Positions 48,701 through 63,700 of a DNA stretch of 64,000 nt are shown here, piece after piece. The position numbers and the translations under genes were made by a program. The DNA is from CALARM01 sp036746235. Lineage in GTDB: Bacteria; Vulcanimicrobiota; SpSt-956; JAKJGF01. The stretch is taken from assembly GCA_036746235.1 (NCBI GenBank), contig DAIOEN010000008.1:14726-78725 (forward strand), written 5' to 3'. The notes under the pieces were generated by a model, which saw nothing but the letters and a program-made list of their open reading frames with translations, was not told the DNA's origin and did no database searches. Each line of letters begins with the position of its first letter. Position 1 is the first letter of the stretch.

Positions 48701-51700
48701 TTGTATCCAGTACTTTTATGGAAGGTTTTATCTTCTCAGCCAGATGAGGCTCTGTAATTAACATCATGGCACAGCTGTCTGATATGATATAATTTATCCT
48801 GTCCATGGGATAATGGGGATCTACTGGAACATAGGCTCCACCTGCTTTAAGCACTGCAAGAACGCTTACAATCATATGACAGGACGGGTCAAGGAAAATT
48901 CCAACTCTCCTGTCAGACATTACACCTTCACTTCTCAGGTAATGAGCCAGTTTATTGGCACGTTCATTCAGTTCCCTGTAAGAAAGTTTTTCATCTTTAT
49001 AGACCACAGCAGTTTTCTCAGGATATAATTCTACTGTTTTTTCTATCAGTTCATGAATTGTTACTCCCTTCGGGAAATCATAATAAGTATCGTTAAAAGT
49101 TTTTAAAAGTAAATTCTTTTCACGGTCTGTAACTATATCCATATCTTTCAATAGACTATCTGAATTCTGAATTATCCATTTTAACGCCTCTTCTATATGA
49201 AGGGTCATATTTTCTATGACATATTCCGTAAAACAATCTCCGTCATAGGAAAATTTTATAGAAAGTTCTTTTCCCGGAACAACGAGCAAATTCAGAGGAT
49301 AATTCGTTTTTTCATAGGATTTCGGATCTTTTATCACTATAGCTTTGCTGCCACGGGCACTTTCATCAAAGGGGTAATTTTCAAAAACGAAAAGGCTGTA
49401 AAAAAGTGATTCCCCGGGAGTAATACTCGCAAGAGGCTGAAGTTTATTAAGTGATATATAGCTTGAATTATTGCCCTCCTGTATGACATTATGAATATGC
49501 TTAAGATTATAAAGTGCAGATTCCATCGGGTTTAGCTTTGTTCTCACGGGAATGGTATTTATAAACAGTCCTACCATATGTTCAACACCAGCAAGTTCAG
49601 GCGGTCTTCCTGAAACAGTGTTACCGTATAGTATATCGTCAGAACCGCTGTATACAGAAAGAACACAACTCCAGGCCAGTTGAATAAGAGCATTGAGTGT
49701 TACCTCTCTGGAACGGGCAAATTCCTGGCACCTGGCAACGAAATCTCCAGGAAGACAATACACATATTCCCGCAGATTTTCAATAGATTTATGAATATCC
49801 AGACGGGCTCTGTTTACTGTAAGAGAAGTGAGAGTAGAAAAATCTAAAAGAACCTTCTTCCAGTAATCCATGGTTTTCCCCATATCCTGTTCGGACAGCC
49901 ATTTTATATAATCTTCAAAAGGTTTTACACCTTTCATATGAAAAATTTCTTTATTTACAATGGCTTCATATCGCCTGTTAACTTCCTTTAGTATTAAAGG
50001 CATTGACCATCCGTCTAAAAGAATATGATGGGAAGTCCATATAAATCTGTATTCAGACCTTCCCATTATAAAGAGATGAAGATAACTTAAAGGCGGTTTA
50101 CTGAGATTAAAACCTTCAAGCCTTATCTTTTTCCTTACATTTTCTATTTCTTCTTCCTGTTTTTCTCTCTCCATTTCAGATAGATCCATTTCATGCCATG
50201 GAAGAGAGACTCCTCTATAAACTATCTGGAAAGGACTTTCCCCTTCCTCCCAGACAAAACCTGTGCGGAATATGGCATGAGTAGAAAATATATCATTCCA
50301 TACATCTTTAAGGGCACTTATGTTGAGATCCCCTTCATAGGTCCAGCAGATCTGAGTGCAGTACTGATCTGAAGAAGGATCAGAGAGAGCGTGAAAGAGG
50401 AGACCTTCCTGAAGGGGTGAAAGTCCGTAGATTGATTCAACAGAAGAAGGGTCACTTATACCGTCAAGGAAAGACTGGGATACAGAGGCAAGAGGGAAAT
50501 CAGAGGGAGTAAAATGTTTTCTCCCCGGTTCAATACAGTGATTGATTATCTCTTTCAGACTTTCAATGAAATAATGGGCCAGTTCTTTAACTTTTTCTTC
50601 TCTCCAGATAACACCGGTGTATCCAAAAATCATAGATAAAGAGCCGCCTGTGACAAAACCATTGATGTCCAGAAGGTTTATTATACTGTTCAGAGGAGAT
50701 ACATCATGACCTCCGGACTCTTCTGAACCACAGAGTAATTCCCCTTCCATTATACTCCCGTCCATCTGTCCGAGATAATTAAAGGCCACATTCCTGGACT
50801 CAAGCTGTTTCAATTCATCCTTCAGCTCAGAGAAATATCTGAGAACTCCGTAGGAAATACCATTATCAGGTATGGCTCTCATGGTCTCCTTCACCGATTT
50901 TATAACAGTTCCATAATCTGTCATCGAAGGACTCTTCAGATGAACAGGAAATATGTCGGTAAACCAGCCTACTGTACGGGATAGATTAACTTCTCCAGCA
51001 GTTTCTTCTCTGCCATGTCCTTCCAGATTTATCAATAAATCAGACACATTAAAAGTACGATTCCATGCAAGAAGAAGAGCTGCAAGTAATATGTCATTAA
51101 TCTGTGTGTTATACACGGAAGGAACGGCATTTAATAAAAGTTCCGTGTCTTTATCTGCCAGAGAAACTTTATAGTTTCTTATATCAGAGCATTTTGACTC
51201 TTTATATTCCACAGGGAAAGATGAACTATATCTGAGGACTTGCAGCCAGTAATCACTGTATTTTTCAGCTTCTGAAACATAACCTTTCAAAGTTTTTGCC
51301 CAGTCTCTGTAAGAAGAAGTTTTTGCAGGAAGTGATGGAGTAAGACTGTCAGAAAGTTTTTTGTAAATATTATGAAAATCTTCTATGATTATTCTCCACG
51401 AAACCATATCTATACAGAGGTGGTGTATTACTATAAAGAGTCTGTCACAGCCGTCTTTATGGCCTTTAAATAGAGCCGCTCCTGTGACAGGACCATCTGT
51501 AATATTAAGAGATGATTGAAGTAAATTACATTTCTCCGTAATAAAAACAGAAAGTTCTTCTGTCACAGAAGAAAGATCTATAATTTCGACAGAGACAGAT
51601 GTTTTCTCAGGTTTTTCATAATACTGAATCCATTTGCCTTCTGATTGTGTATCCTCTATCTGTCTGAATCTCAACCTCAACCCGTCATGGTGGTTCACAA

Positions 51701-54700
51701 GAAGATTAAAAGTTTTCTCTATGATTTCTCTGTCTCCAGGCTCTTTCAGTGTAAAGAGAAAAGACTGGTTGAAGTGATTGAAGTCGAGAAAATTCTGTTC
51801 AAAAAACCATTCCTGAACAGGTATTAACAGCACTTCCCCTGCAAGCAGTTTTTGCTCTGCCCTGAGAGATGGTTTCTTTTCAGATTCCTCTGCTATGGCT
51901 GCAATGGTGGGATGATGTAGCAGCTGTGATGCAGTAATATTTATTCCCTCACTGTTTGCCCTGGCAACTACCTGAATACTCATAATGGAATCTCCGCCGA
52001 GATGGAAGAAATTATCATATATACCGACTCTCTCGCATTTAAGAACTTTTTTCCATATTCTCGCAAGTATTTCTTCCCTCTCATTCCTGGGTGCCACATA
52101 GGTCTCATGGGAAGCAAGGTCATCTTCATCCGGTTCAGGAAGAGCTTTCCTATCCAACTTTCCATGGGCCGTAACAGGAATTTTATCTATTTTTAAGAAA
52201 CACGACGGAATCATATAATCGGGCAGGAACTGTGAAAGTTCTTTCTGTAATTCAGAGGATTTCAGTTTTATGTCACTTATGTAATAACCACAGAGATATT
52301 TATTACCCTGTTTATCACTCCTGTCTATTACTACTGCATCTTTTACAGAATCTATCTTCTTAAGAGCTTCTTCTATTTCACCTAATTCAATACGAAAACC
52401 CCTTATCTTTACCTGTTGATCAATTCTTCCAAGGAATTCAATATTCCCGTCAGAGAGCCACCGCGCAAGGTCTCCTGTCCGATACATCCTTTCTCCCGGC
52501 ACAAAGGGATTTTCTACAAATTTTTCGGCTGTCAATTCATCTCTATTTAAATAGCCCCTTGCCATACCAGCTCCCGATATACACAGTTCTCCAGGCACAG
52601 AGAGAGGAGTCATTCTGTTGTGTTTATCCAGGATATAAACTGTTGTATTATACACAGGTTTTCCTATGGGTATATTTTCATAATATTTATCTATGATAAA
52701 ACTTGTAGTACATACTGTATATTCTGTGGGACCGTAATTATTTACCACAGCATAATTCTTTTTCTTAAAAGACCTGAGTTTATCTCCCCCTGTATCAAGC
52801 CATCTGAGTTTTGTGTTTTCAAACATTTCTACAAACTGTTCTGCAAACTGGGTGGGGAGAAAACTTACCGTTACATTATTCTCTTCATAATAAGTGTTTA
52901 ACTCTGAAGGAGAAAGCCTTATGTCTTCACCTATTATATGGAGTGAAGCTCCTGATATGAGGCACGGGAATATTTCCCATACTGAAGCATCAAAGCCGAA
53001 AGACGCATATTTTGTCATAGAGTCTTTTTCGCTTAAATCTCTGGTATGTTTATACCAGATACACATATTTACAAGAGAGTGATGTTCTATCATCACACCT
53101 TTAGGCTGGCCCGTAGAACCCGATGTATAGATTATATAGGCAAGATCTTTTGATGTGTTAAGGGCAGGCAGGTTTTTGCCGTCTCCTGTATAAAGTGAAG
53201 AATCTGTTACATTCAGTACTTTTACGGAAGGTTTTATCTTTTCTGCCAGGTGAAGTTCTGTAAGTAACATCAGAGCACCGCTGTCAGAAATTATATATTT
53301 TATCCTCTCAACAGGGTATTCGGGGTCTATGGGGACATAACATCCCCCTGCTTTCACTGCTGCAAGAACACTTACAATCATATGGCACGAACGATCCAGA
53401 AGTATGGCTATTCTGCTGTCACGTTTTACTCCTTCTCTTCTCAGGTAATTAGCCAGTTTATTCGCTCTTTCATTCAGTTCCATGTATGAAAGTTTTTCAC
53501 CTTTATAAATTACGGCAGTTTTTTCAGGATATAATGCTGCCGTTTTCTCTATCAATTCCTGAACTGTCACTTCCTCTGGCACATCATAATAAGTATCATT
53601 GAAGGTTTTAAAAAGCAGATTCTTTTCACGGTCTGTGACTATATCCATATCTTTCAACAGACTATCTGAATTCTGAATTATCCATTTCAAAGATTCTTCT
53701 ATATGAAGTGTCATATTTTCTATAACATCCTCTGTAAAACAGTCTCCGTCATAGGAAAATTTTATAGTAAGTTCTTTTTCCGGCACAATGATTAAATTCA
53801 GAGGATAATTGGTTTTTTCATAGGCTTTCAGATCACTCATCTCTATAGCTCTGCTCTCACGGGCACTTTCATCAAAGGGGTAATTTTCATAAACAAAAAG
53901 ATTGTAAAAAAGTGCTTCTCCGGGAGAAATACCGCTCAAAGACTGTATCTTATTCAGAGACATATGACTGAAATTATTCCCATTCTGTATGACATTATGA
54001 ATATGTTTAAGATTAAAAAATACGGACTCTTCGGGCCTGAGCTTTACTCTCATAGGAATGGTATTTATAAAGAGTCCTGTCATATTTTCAACACCTGCCA
54101 GTTCAGGCGGTCTTCCTGAAACGGTGTTGCCGTATAGTATGTCTTCAGAACCACTGTATAAAGAAAGAACAGAACTCCATGCCAGTTGAATAAGAGCATT
54201 AAATGTTACTTCTCTGGAACGGGCAAAGGTCTGACATTCGGAAAAGAAATCTTCAGGAAGATAATGAACATATTCCCGCAGATTTTCAATAGATTTATGT
54301 ATATCCAGGCGGGATATGTTTACTGTAAGAGGTGTGGCTGTGGAAAAATCCGAAAGACCTTTCTTCCAGTAATCCATTGTTTTCTCTATATCCTGTTCGG
54401 ACAGCCATTTTATATAATCTTCAAAAGGCTTTACAGGTTTCATCTGAAAAATTTCTCTATTTATAACAGCTTCATATCGTCTGTTAAGTTCCTGAAGTAT
54501 TAAAGGCATTGACCAGCCGTCCAGAAGAATATGGTGGACAGTCCATATAAACCTGTATTCAGACCTTCCCAGTATGAAGAGATGAAGATAACTTAAAGGC
54601 GGTTTGCTGAGATTAAAACCTTCAAGCCTTATCTTTTTCCTGGTTTCTTCTATTTTTACTTCCTGTTTTTCTCTATCCATTTCAGATAGATCCATTGTAT

Positions 54701-57700
54701 GCCATGGAAGAGAGACTCTTCTATAAACTATCTGGAAAGGACTTTCCCCGTCTTCCCAGACAAAACCTGTACGCAGAATGGGATGAGTGGAAAACACACC
54801 GTTCCATGACTCTTCAAGGGCATTTATATTGAGTTCTCCTCTGTAAGTCCAGGAACTCTGTGTGCAGTATTGATCAGAATCGGGATCAGACAGAGCATGA
54901 AAGAGGAGGCCTTCCTGAAGAGGTGAAAGTCCGTAAATTGCTTCAATGGAAGAAGGGTCACCTATACCGTCAAGGAAAGACTGTGATACAGAGGCAAGAG
55001 GGAAATCGGAAGGAGTAAAATGTTTTCTCCCCGGCTCAATACAGTGATTTATTATCTCTTTTAAACTATTAATAAAATTGTCAGCCACTTCTTTAACTTT
55101 TTCTTTTTCCCATATATGATTGCTGTAGCCAAAAATCATAGATAAAGAACCGGCTGTGACAAAACCGTTAATATCCAGAAGATTTATTATACTGTTTCCC
55201 TGAGATACAGCATTCCCTGTATCTTCATCACTGCCACGGAGTAATTCTCCTTCCATTATGCTTTCGTCCATTTGACCGAGATAATTAAAGGCCACTCTCT
55301 TACATTCCAGTTTTTTGAGTTCCTCTTTTATATCAGAAAAACACCTCAGAACTCCATAGGAAAGTCCATTACCCGGTATGGATCTCAGAGTTTCTTTTAC
55401 CGATTTTACAAGAGTGCCGTAATCTGTCATCGAAAAGCTTTTAAGACGAACAGGGAATATGGTAGTAAACCAGCCCACTGTCCTGGACAGATTAACTTCT
55501 CCAACAGTCTCTTCCCTGCCATGTCCTTCCAGATTTATAACAAGCTCAGATATATTAAAAGAACGATACAATGAAAGAAGAAGTGCTGAAAGTAATATGT
55601 CATTAATCTGTGTGTTATACACACAAGGAAGGGCATTTAATAAAAGTTCCGTGTCTTTATCTGAAAGAGAAACTTTATAGTTTCTTATGTCCGAGTATTT
55701 AGAATCTTTATATTGTACCGGCATATGAGAAGAATCTTTAAGAACTGAAAGCCAGTAATCACTGTATTTTTCTGCTTCTGAAACATAACCTTTCAGAGTT
55801 TTTGCCCAGTCTCTGTAAGAAGAGGTTTTTGCAGGAAGTGATGGAGTAAGGCTGTCAGAAAGTTTTCTGTAAATATTATGAAAATCTTCTATGATTATTC
55901 TCCACGAAACCATATCTATACACAGGTGATGTATCGCTATAAAGAGCCTGTCACGGCCGTCTCTATGACCTTTGAATATTACTGCTCTAAGAACAGGCCC
56001 ATCTGTAATATTAAGATATGATTGAAGTAAATTGCATTTTTCTGTAATGAAAGCAGAAAGTTCTTCTGTCACAGAAGAAAGATCTGCCATTTCAACTGAG
56101 ACAGATGTTTTCTCAGGTTTTTCATAATACTGAATCCATTTGCCTTCTGCTTGTGTATCCTCTATATGTCTGAATCTCAGCCTCAACCCGTCATGATGTT
56201 TCACCAGAAGGTTCAGAGTTTTCTCTATGATTTCTCTGTCTCCCGGCTGTTTCAGTGTAAAGAGAAAAGACTGGTTGAAGTGATTGAAGTCGAGAAAATC
56301 CTGTTCAAAAAACCATTCCTGGACAGGTATTAAAGGAACTTCCCCTGCAAGCAGTTTTTGCTCTGCCCTGAGAGATGGTTTCTTTTCAGCCTCCTCTGCT
56401 ATGGCTGCAATGGTGGGATGATGGAGCAGCTGTGATGCAGTAATATTTATTCCTTCGCTGTTTGCCCTGGCAACTACCTGAATACTCATAATGGAATCTC
56501 CGCCGAGATGGAAGAAATTATCATATATACCAGCACGGTCGCATTTAAGAACTTTTTTCCATATTCTCGCAAGTATTTCTTCCCTGTCATTCCTGGGCGC
56601 CACATAGGTCTCATGAGATGCAAGGTCACTCTCCTCCGGCTCGGGAAGAGCTTTTCTATCCAACTTTCCATGAGCCGTAACAGGAATTTTGTCGATTTTT
56701 ATAAAGCATGACGGGATCATGTAATCGGGCAGGAAATGTGAAAGTTCTTTCTGTAACTGAGAGGATTTCAGTTTTATGTCACTTATGTAATAACCACAGA
56801 GATATTTATTACCCTGTTTATCACTCCTGTCTATTACTACTGCATCTTTTACAGAATCTATCTTCTTAAGAGCTTCTTCTATTTCACCTAATTCAATACG
56901 AAAACCCCTTATCTTTACCTGTTGATCAATTCTTCCAAGGAATTCAATATTCCCGTCAGAGAGCCACCGCGCAAGGTCTCCTGTCCGATACATCCTTTCT
57001 CCCGGCACAAAGGGATTTTCTACAAATTTCCCGGCAGTAAGTTCAGGCCTGTTCAGATATCCCCTTGCTATGCCTGCGCCGGAGATACAGAGTTCTCCAG
57101 GCACAGAGAGAGGGGTCAGTCTGTTGTGTTTATCCAGAATATAAACTGTTGTATTATACACAGGTTTTCCTATGGGGATATTTTCATAATACTTATCTAT
57201 TACAAAATTTGTTGTACATACTGTATATTCTGTAGGACCGTAATTATTTACCACTGCATAATTCTTTTTCTTAAAAGAACGCAGTTTGTCTCCGCCTGTA
57301 TCAAGCCATCTGAGTTTGGTATTTTCAAACATTTCTACAAACTGTTCTGCAAACTGGGTGGGGAGAAAACTTACCGTTACATTATTCTCTTCATAATAAG
57401 TGTTTAACTCTGAAGGAGAAAGCCTTATGTCTTCACCTATTATATGGAGTGAAGCTCCTGATATGAGGCACGGGAATATTTCCCATACTGAAGCATCAAA
57501 GCCGAAAGACGCATATTTTGTCATAGAGTCTTTTTCGCTTAAATCTCTGGTATGTTTATACCAGATACACATATTTACAAGAGAGTGATGTTCTATCATC
57601 ACACCTTTAGGCTGGCCCGTAGAACCTGATGTATAGATTATATAGGCAAGATCCCTGGATGTGTTAAGGACAGGCAGGTTTTTGCCATCTCCTGTATAAA

Positions 57701-60700
57701 GTGAAGAATCTGTTACATTCAGTACTTTTATGGAAGGTTTTATCTTCTCGGCCAGGTGAGGTTCTGTAAGTAACATAAGGGAACCGCTGTCTGAAAGTAT
57801 GTATTTTATTCTCTCAACAGGGTATTCAGGATCTACCGGCACATAACATCCACCTGCTTTCACTGCTGCAAGAACACTTACAATCATATGGCATGAACGA
57901 TCCAGAAGTAAGGCTACCCTGCTGTCACGTTTTACTCCTTCTCCTCTCAGGTAATGAGCCAGTTTATTCGCCCCCTCATTCAGCTCCCTGTATGAAAGTT
58001 TTTCACCTTTATAAATTACGGCAGTTTTTTCAGGATATAATTCTGCCGTTTTCTCTATCAATTCCTGAACTGTTACTTCCTTTGGCACATCATAATAAGT
58101 ATCGTTAAAAGTCTTTAAAAGCAGGTTCTTTTCACGTTCTGTAACTATATCCATATCTCCGAGGAGACTCTCTGAATTCTGAATTATCCATTTCAGTGCA
58201 GATACCATATGACCTGTCATAAGTTCTATGACATGTTCTGTAAAACAGTCTCCGTCATAGGAAAACTTTATAGAAAGTTCCCTACCGGGCACAATGATTA
58301 AATTCAGAGGATAATTGGTTTTTTCATAAGCTTTCAGATCACTCATCTCTATAGATTTATTCTCACGGGCACTTTCATCAAAGGGGTAATTCTCAAAAGC
58401 AAAAAGACTGTAAAAAAGTGTTTCTCCCGGAGCCATACCGCTTAAAGACTGTATCTTATTCAGAGATATATGGCTGAACTTATTGCCTTCCTGTATGTTA
58501 TTCTGAATATTTTTAAGATTAGAAAGTACAGATTCTTCCGGCCTGAGCTTTACTCTCACAGGAATGGTATTTATAAAGAGTCCTATCATTTTTTCAATGC
58601 CTGAAAGTTCAGGCGGCCTTCCTGAGACAGTGATACCGTAGAGTATATCATCGAGTCCGCTGTAACAGGACAGCACTGAAGACCAGGCCAGATGGAGAAC
58701 GGCATTAAGGGTTACCTGAGAGGAACGGGCAAAAATCTGGCACAGGGAAAAGAAATCTTCAGAAATGTTATGGATATGTTCTCTCAGATTTTCAATAGAT
58801 TTATGTATATCCAGACGGGAATTATTTACTGTAAGAGGTGTGGCTGTGGAAAAATCTGAAAGACCATTCTTCCAAAAATCTACTGTTTTCTCTCTGTCCT
58901 GTTCGGAAAGCCATTTTATATAATCTTCAAAAGGCTTTACACTTTTCATCTGAAAAATTTCTCTATTTATAATAGCTTCATATCTGCTGTGAACTTCCTG
59001 CAGTATTAAAGGCATAGACCATCCATCAATAATAATATGGTGAGTGGTCCATATAAACCTGTATTCAGCTCTTCCCATTATGAAGAGGTGAAGATAACTT
59101 AAAGGCGGTTTACTGAGATTAAATCCATCACTCCTCAAATTTTCCCTTATCTTTTCTATTTCTTCTTCCTGTTTTTCTCTGTCCATTTCAGAGAGATCAA
59201 CTGTATGCCAGGGGAAAGAAACTTTTCTGTAAACTATCTGGAAAGGTTTATCTCCTTCCCAGTAAAAACCTGTTCTGAAAACAGGATGAGAAGAAAATAT
59301 ACCGGACCAGGCTTCTTTAAGAGCATTTACATCGACTTCTCCTTCATAGCTCCAGGAAGTCTGCACACAGTAATGATCGGAATCGGGAGAAGCCATAGCA
59401 TGGAACATGAGTCCTTCCTGAAGAGGTGAAAGTCCGTAGATTGCTTCAACAGAAGAAGGGTCGCTTATACCGTCAAGGAAAGACTGAGTAACTTCGGCAA
59501 GGGGAAAATCAGATGGTGTAAAATGTTTTCTCCCCGGTTCAACACAGTGATTGATTATCTCTTTTAAACTTTCAGTGAAATGGTGGGCCAGTTCTTTGAC
59601 TTTTTCTTCGTCCCATATATGATTGCTGTAGCCAAAAATCATAGATAAAGATCCGACGGAAACAAAACCGTTAATATCCAGAAGATTTATTATACTGTTT
59701 CGTGGAGATACGAAATCCCCTGTGGATACTTCCATGCCGGAGAGTAATTCTCCGTCCATTATACTTCCGTCCATTTGACCGAGATAATTAAAGGCCACTC
59801 TCTTACATTCCAGTTTTTTCAGATCTTCCCCGGTATCTGAAAGATATCTGAGGATTCCGTAGGAAAGTCCTCTCTCCGGTATGTTCCTCAGTATTTCCTT
59901 TACAGATTTTATAATAGTTCCGTAATCTGCCAGAGAAGGACTCTTCAGATGAACAGGAAATATTGTGGTAAACCAGCCCACTGTACGGGACAGATCTACT
60001 TCTCCGGAACCTTCTTCTCTGCCATGTCCTTCCAGGTTTATCAATAAATCGGACAGATTAAAAGAACGATAAAATGCCATAAGAAGTGCTGAAAGCAATA
60101 TATCATTAATCTGTGTGTTATAGGCAGAAGGAACGGCATTTAATAAAAGTTCCGTATCAGTATCTGAAAGAGAAACTTTATAGTTTCTTATGTCCGAGTA
60201 TTTAGAATCTTTATATTGTACCGGCATATGAGAAGAATCTTTAAGAACTGAAAGCCAGTAATCACTGTATTTTTCTGCTTCTGAAACATAACCTTTCAGA
60301 GTTTTTGCCCAGTCTCTGTAAGAAGAGGTTTTTGCAGGAAGTGATGGAGTAAGGCTGTCAGAAAGTTTTCTGTAAATATTATGAAAATCTTCTATGATTA
60401 TTCTCCACGAAACCATATCTATACACAGGTGATGTATTACTATAAAGAGCCTGTCACTGCCGTCTCTATGACCTTTAAAAAGTACTGCTCTCAGAACAGG
60501 TCCTTCTGTAATGTTTAGAGATGATTGAAGTAATCTGCATTTCTCTGTAATAAAAGCAGAAAGTTCTTCTGTCACAGAAGAAAGATCTATCATTTCAACT
60601 GAAACAGATGTTTTCTCCGGTTTTTCATACCACTGACTCCATATATTTTCCTTTCTGAATCTCAACCTCAATCCGTCATGATGTTTCACCAGAAGGTCAA

Positions 60701-63700
60701 GAGTTTTTTCTATGATTTCTCTGTCTCCCGGCTCTTTCAGTGTAAAGAGAAAAGACTGGTTGAAGTGATTGAAGTCGAGAAAATCCTGTTCAAAAAACCA
60801 TTCCTGTACCGGTATTAAAGGAACTTCCCCTGTAAGGATTTTATCTTCTCCTTTCTTTTTCAAAGGAAGGACTTTTTCAATGGAGAGAAGTTCTGAAATG
60901 GTGGGGTGAGCTTCCAGCATTCCTGCAGATATATTAATACCTGCTTCTCTTGCTCTCGCCACAACCTGAATACTCATAATTGAGTCTCCTCCGAGACTGA
61001 AGAAATTATCGTTAATACCTACAGAACCGCATCTGAGTATATCTTCCCATATTTTTGCCATAAATCTTTCTTCTTCTGTAGCGGGAGCAACATAGCCCGA
61101 AGACATAAGACTTTTATCCGGTAAAGGAAGAGCGTTTTTATCAACTTTTCCATGGGGAGTGAGAGGTATTTTATCTATTTTCAATATATAACGGGGGATC
61201 ATATAATCAGGAAGATTTTTTGTAAGATCCTTTTTCATTTTATCAGTATCTAAATATTTATCTGACATATAATAGCCGCAGAGATAGGGTCTCTTATTTT
61301 CATCCACATGATCCACTACGACTGCATCTTTAACAGAGTCAAAACTTTTCATGGCCTGTTCAATCTCTGCAAGTTCTATTCGAAAACCTCTTATTTTAAC
61401 CTGTCTGTCTATTCTTCCCAGGAATTCAAGATTGCCGTCAGGAAGCCATCTGGCAAGATCTCCTGTTTTATACATCTTCTCACCGGGTTTAAAGGGATTT
61501 TCTACGAACTTTTTCTGTGTAAGTTCCATCTGGTTAAGATATCCCCTTGAGAGGCCATAGCCTGAAATACAGAGTTCTCCCGGAACTCCTACTGGCTGGA
61601 GGTTCTCGAAAGAATCTGTTATATAGACAGAAGTGTTACAGGCAGGTTTACCTATGGGAATATTTTCATAATATTTATCAATGATAAAGGAACTTGTTTC
61701 CACTGTGTATTCTGTCGGGCCGTAACCATTATATACTTTATATCTCTGAGGAATGAAACTTTTTAATTTTTCACCTGCTATTACAATCCATTTAAGAGAT
61801 TGATTTTTCGTAAGGGCCATAAACTGTTCTCCGAACTGAGTCGGGAGAAGAGCTCCGGTTATATTATGTTCTTCATAATATTCATTCAACAGGGAAGGTG
61901 AAAGTCTTATTGATTTCGGAATAATATGAATTGTTGCACCGGACAATAGAGAAGGAAAAATTTCTACTACGGAAGCATCAAAGGCAGGAGCCATGTATTT
62001 TGACGTATTATCTTTTTCCCTTATGCCACGGCTATTTATAAAATAGAAAGAGAGATTCAGAAGAGAATGGTTTTCTATCATCACACCTTTAGGTTTGCCT
62101 GTAGTTCCAGAGGTATAAATAACATAGACAAGATCATTAGGGGTATTTATTTTTTCAGGATTTCCTTTATTTCCCATTAATAAATTCCTCTCTTCAAGAT
62201 CATAGACAATGCCCTCAAAGGTAAATTTATTATAAAAACTTCTTCTGGTGATAAGGAATTTTGTACCGCTATCGGAGAGCATATAGGAAATTCTATGGGA
62301 CGGATAGTCACGATCTATGGGTATGTAAAATCCGCCGGCTTTTAACACACCCAGAATGGCCACTATCATGTCAGGAGAAGTGTCCATAAGTATACCTGCG
62401 CCTTCTTCCTGTTTCAGACCGTCCTCTCTTAACCGCCAGGCAAGCTGATTTGCCTGTCTGTTCAGTTCTCCGTAACTCAGTATCTGACCTTCGTATATAA
62501 CGGCAGGTTTATGTGCATGAAGTTTTGCCTGTTCTTCAAACAATTCCTGAACTGTAACATCTTCGGGAATTTCAAAAAAGGTATTATTAAATTCTTCTAA
62601 GATCATCTTTTCTTCTTCATGAGGACACATTTTTACATGAGAGATTTTTTTATGTGGTTCACCGAGGGCATCATTTAAAACCTGACAGAGCAAATGGTGA
62701 GTTCTTTCTATATGTTCCTGATTGAATTTTTCTGTCTGATAGGTCCATTCCAGTTCAATATATTTTTTACTTTCTTCTACTTTTTCAAAAATATGAATGG
62801 ATATATCTGATGGTTCGTAGGAAGGAACTATACGTTCAATCTGTTTCCTCTGGTCTTCGAAAGCAGGGAGACCGACAAGTGTTATATTTAAAAGATAATC
62901 AGGCCTTATCCCATATGCTTTCCTCAGTTCTCCTGCAAGAAGATCAAAGGGATATCTGGAATGATTTTTTATAATATTATTCACATCACTGCCGTTTTTT
63001 TGAACAAAACTGTTAAAATCCATATCTTTATCCAGTTTTATTTTTAAAGGAATGGTACCTACAAACATACCTGTCATCTTTTTCTGGTCTTTTGTAGATC
63101 TGTTATGATTTCCGCTTCCTATGACTGCTTCATCAGAGGAAGTTATTCTTCCTGTATATATGGCAAAACAGGAAAGGAGGACTTTAAAGATAGAGGTTTT
63201 ATATTCCTTACAGTATTCATATATTTTTCCACTTAATTCACCGGGTATTTTAATAGAGGTAGCTTTTGCAATGATATTATCAGACTTCACTTTCTTTTCT
63301 GAAAGATTTATTTCTTCAGGCAGTGGAGAAAGGTACTTTAACCAGAATTCACGGTCTTTTTCTGCCTCAGGAGATTCAAGATAGTCTTCCTCTTCGGAAA
63401 TAAACTGAATATAGGATGGATAGGATATTTCCTCTGGCTCTTTACCATTTTTAAACATGTCATAATAATGTTCAATTTCATTAAAGACCAGGTCTGCAGT
63501 CCAGCCATCTGATATAATATGATGTATTTTTACATAATATCCTTCTTCACTGTCATTGAATTTTATCAAAGAAAAATGAAAAAGTTCACTATCTGTAAGC
63601 ATGAATGGTTCATTGGTTTTATTCTTAACCCACTTCTGAAGAATTTCTTCATTTTCATCTGAAAAATCCAGATATTCCGGTATATACTCTCTGAAAGGGC

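Larger units (their letters stand above)
50490..54997 (-). other. NRPS2 module 3 (C-A-T-E)
   Basis: C domain HHILLDG; A pocket by hand identical to module 2 (D-A-W-F-D-G-N-V-C); carrier Ser near 3977; epimerase present. It should load the same amino acid as module 2. Confidence 0.85.
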
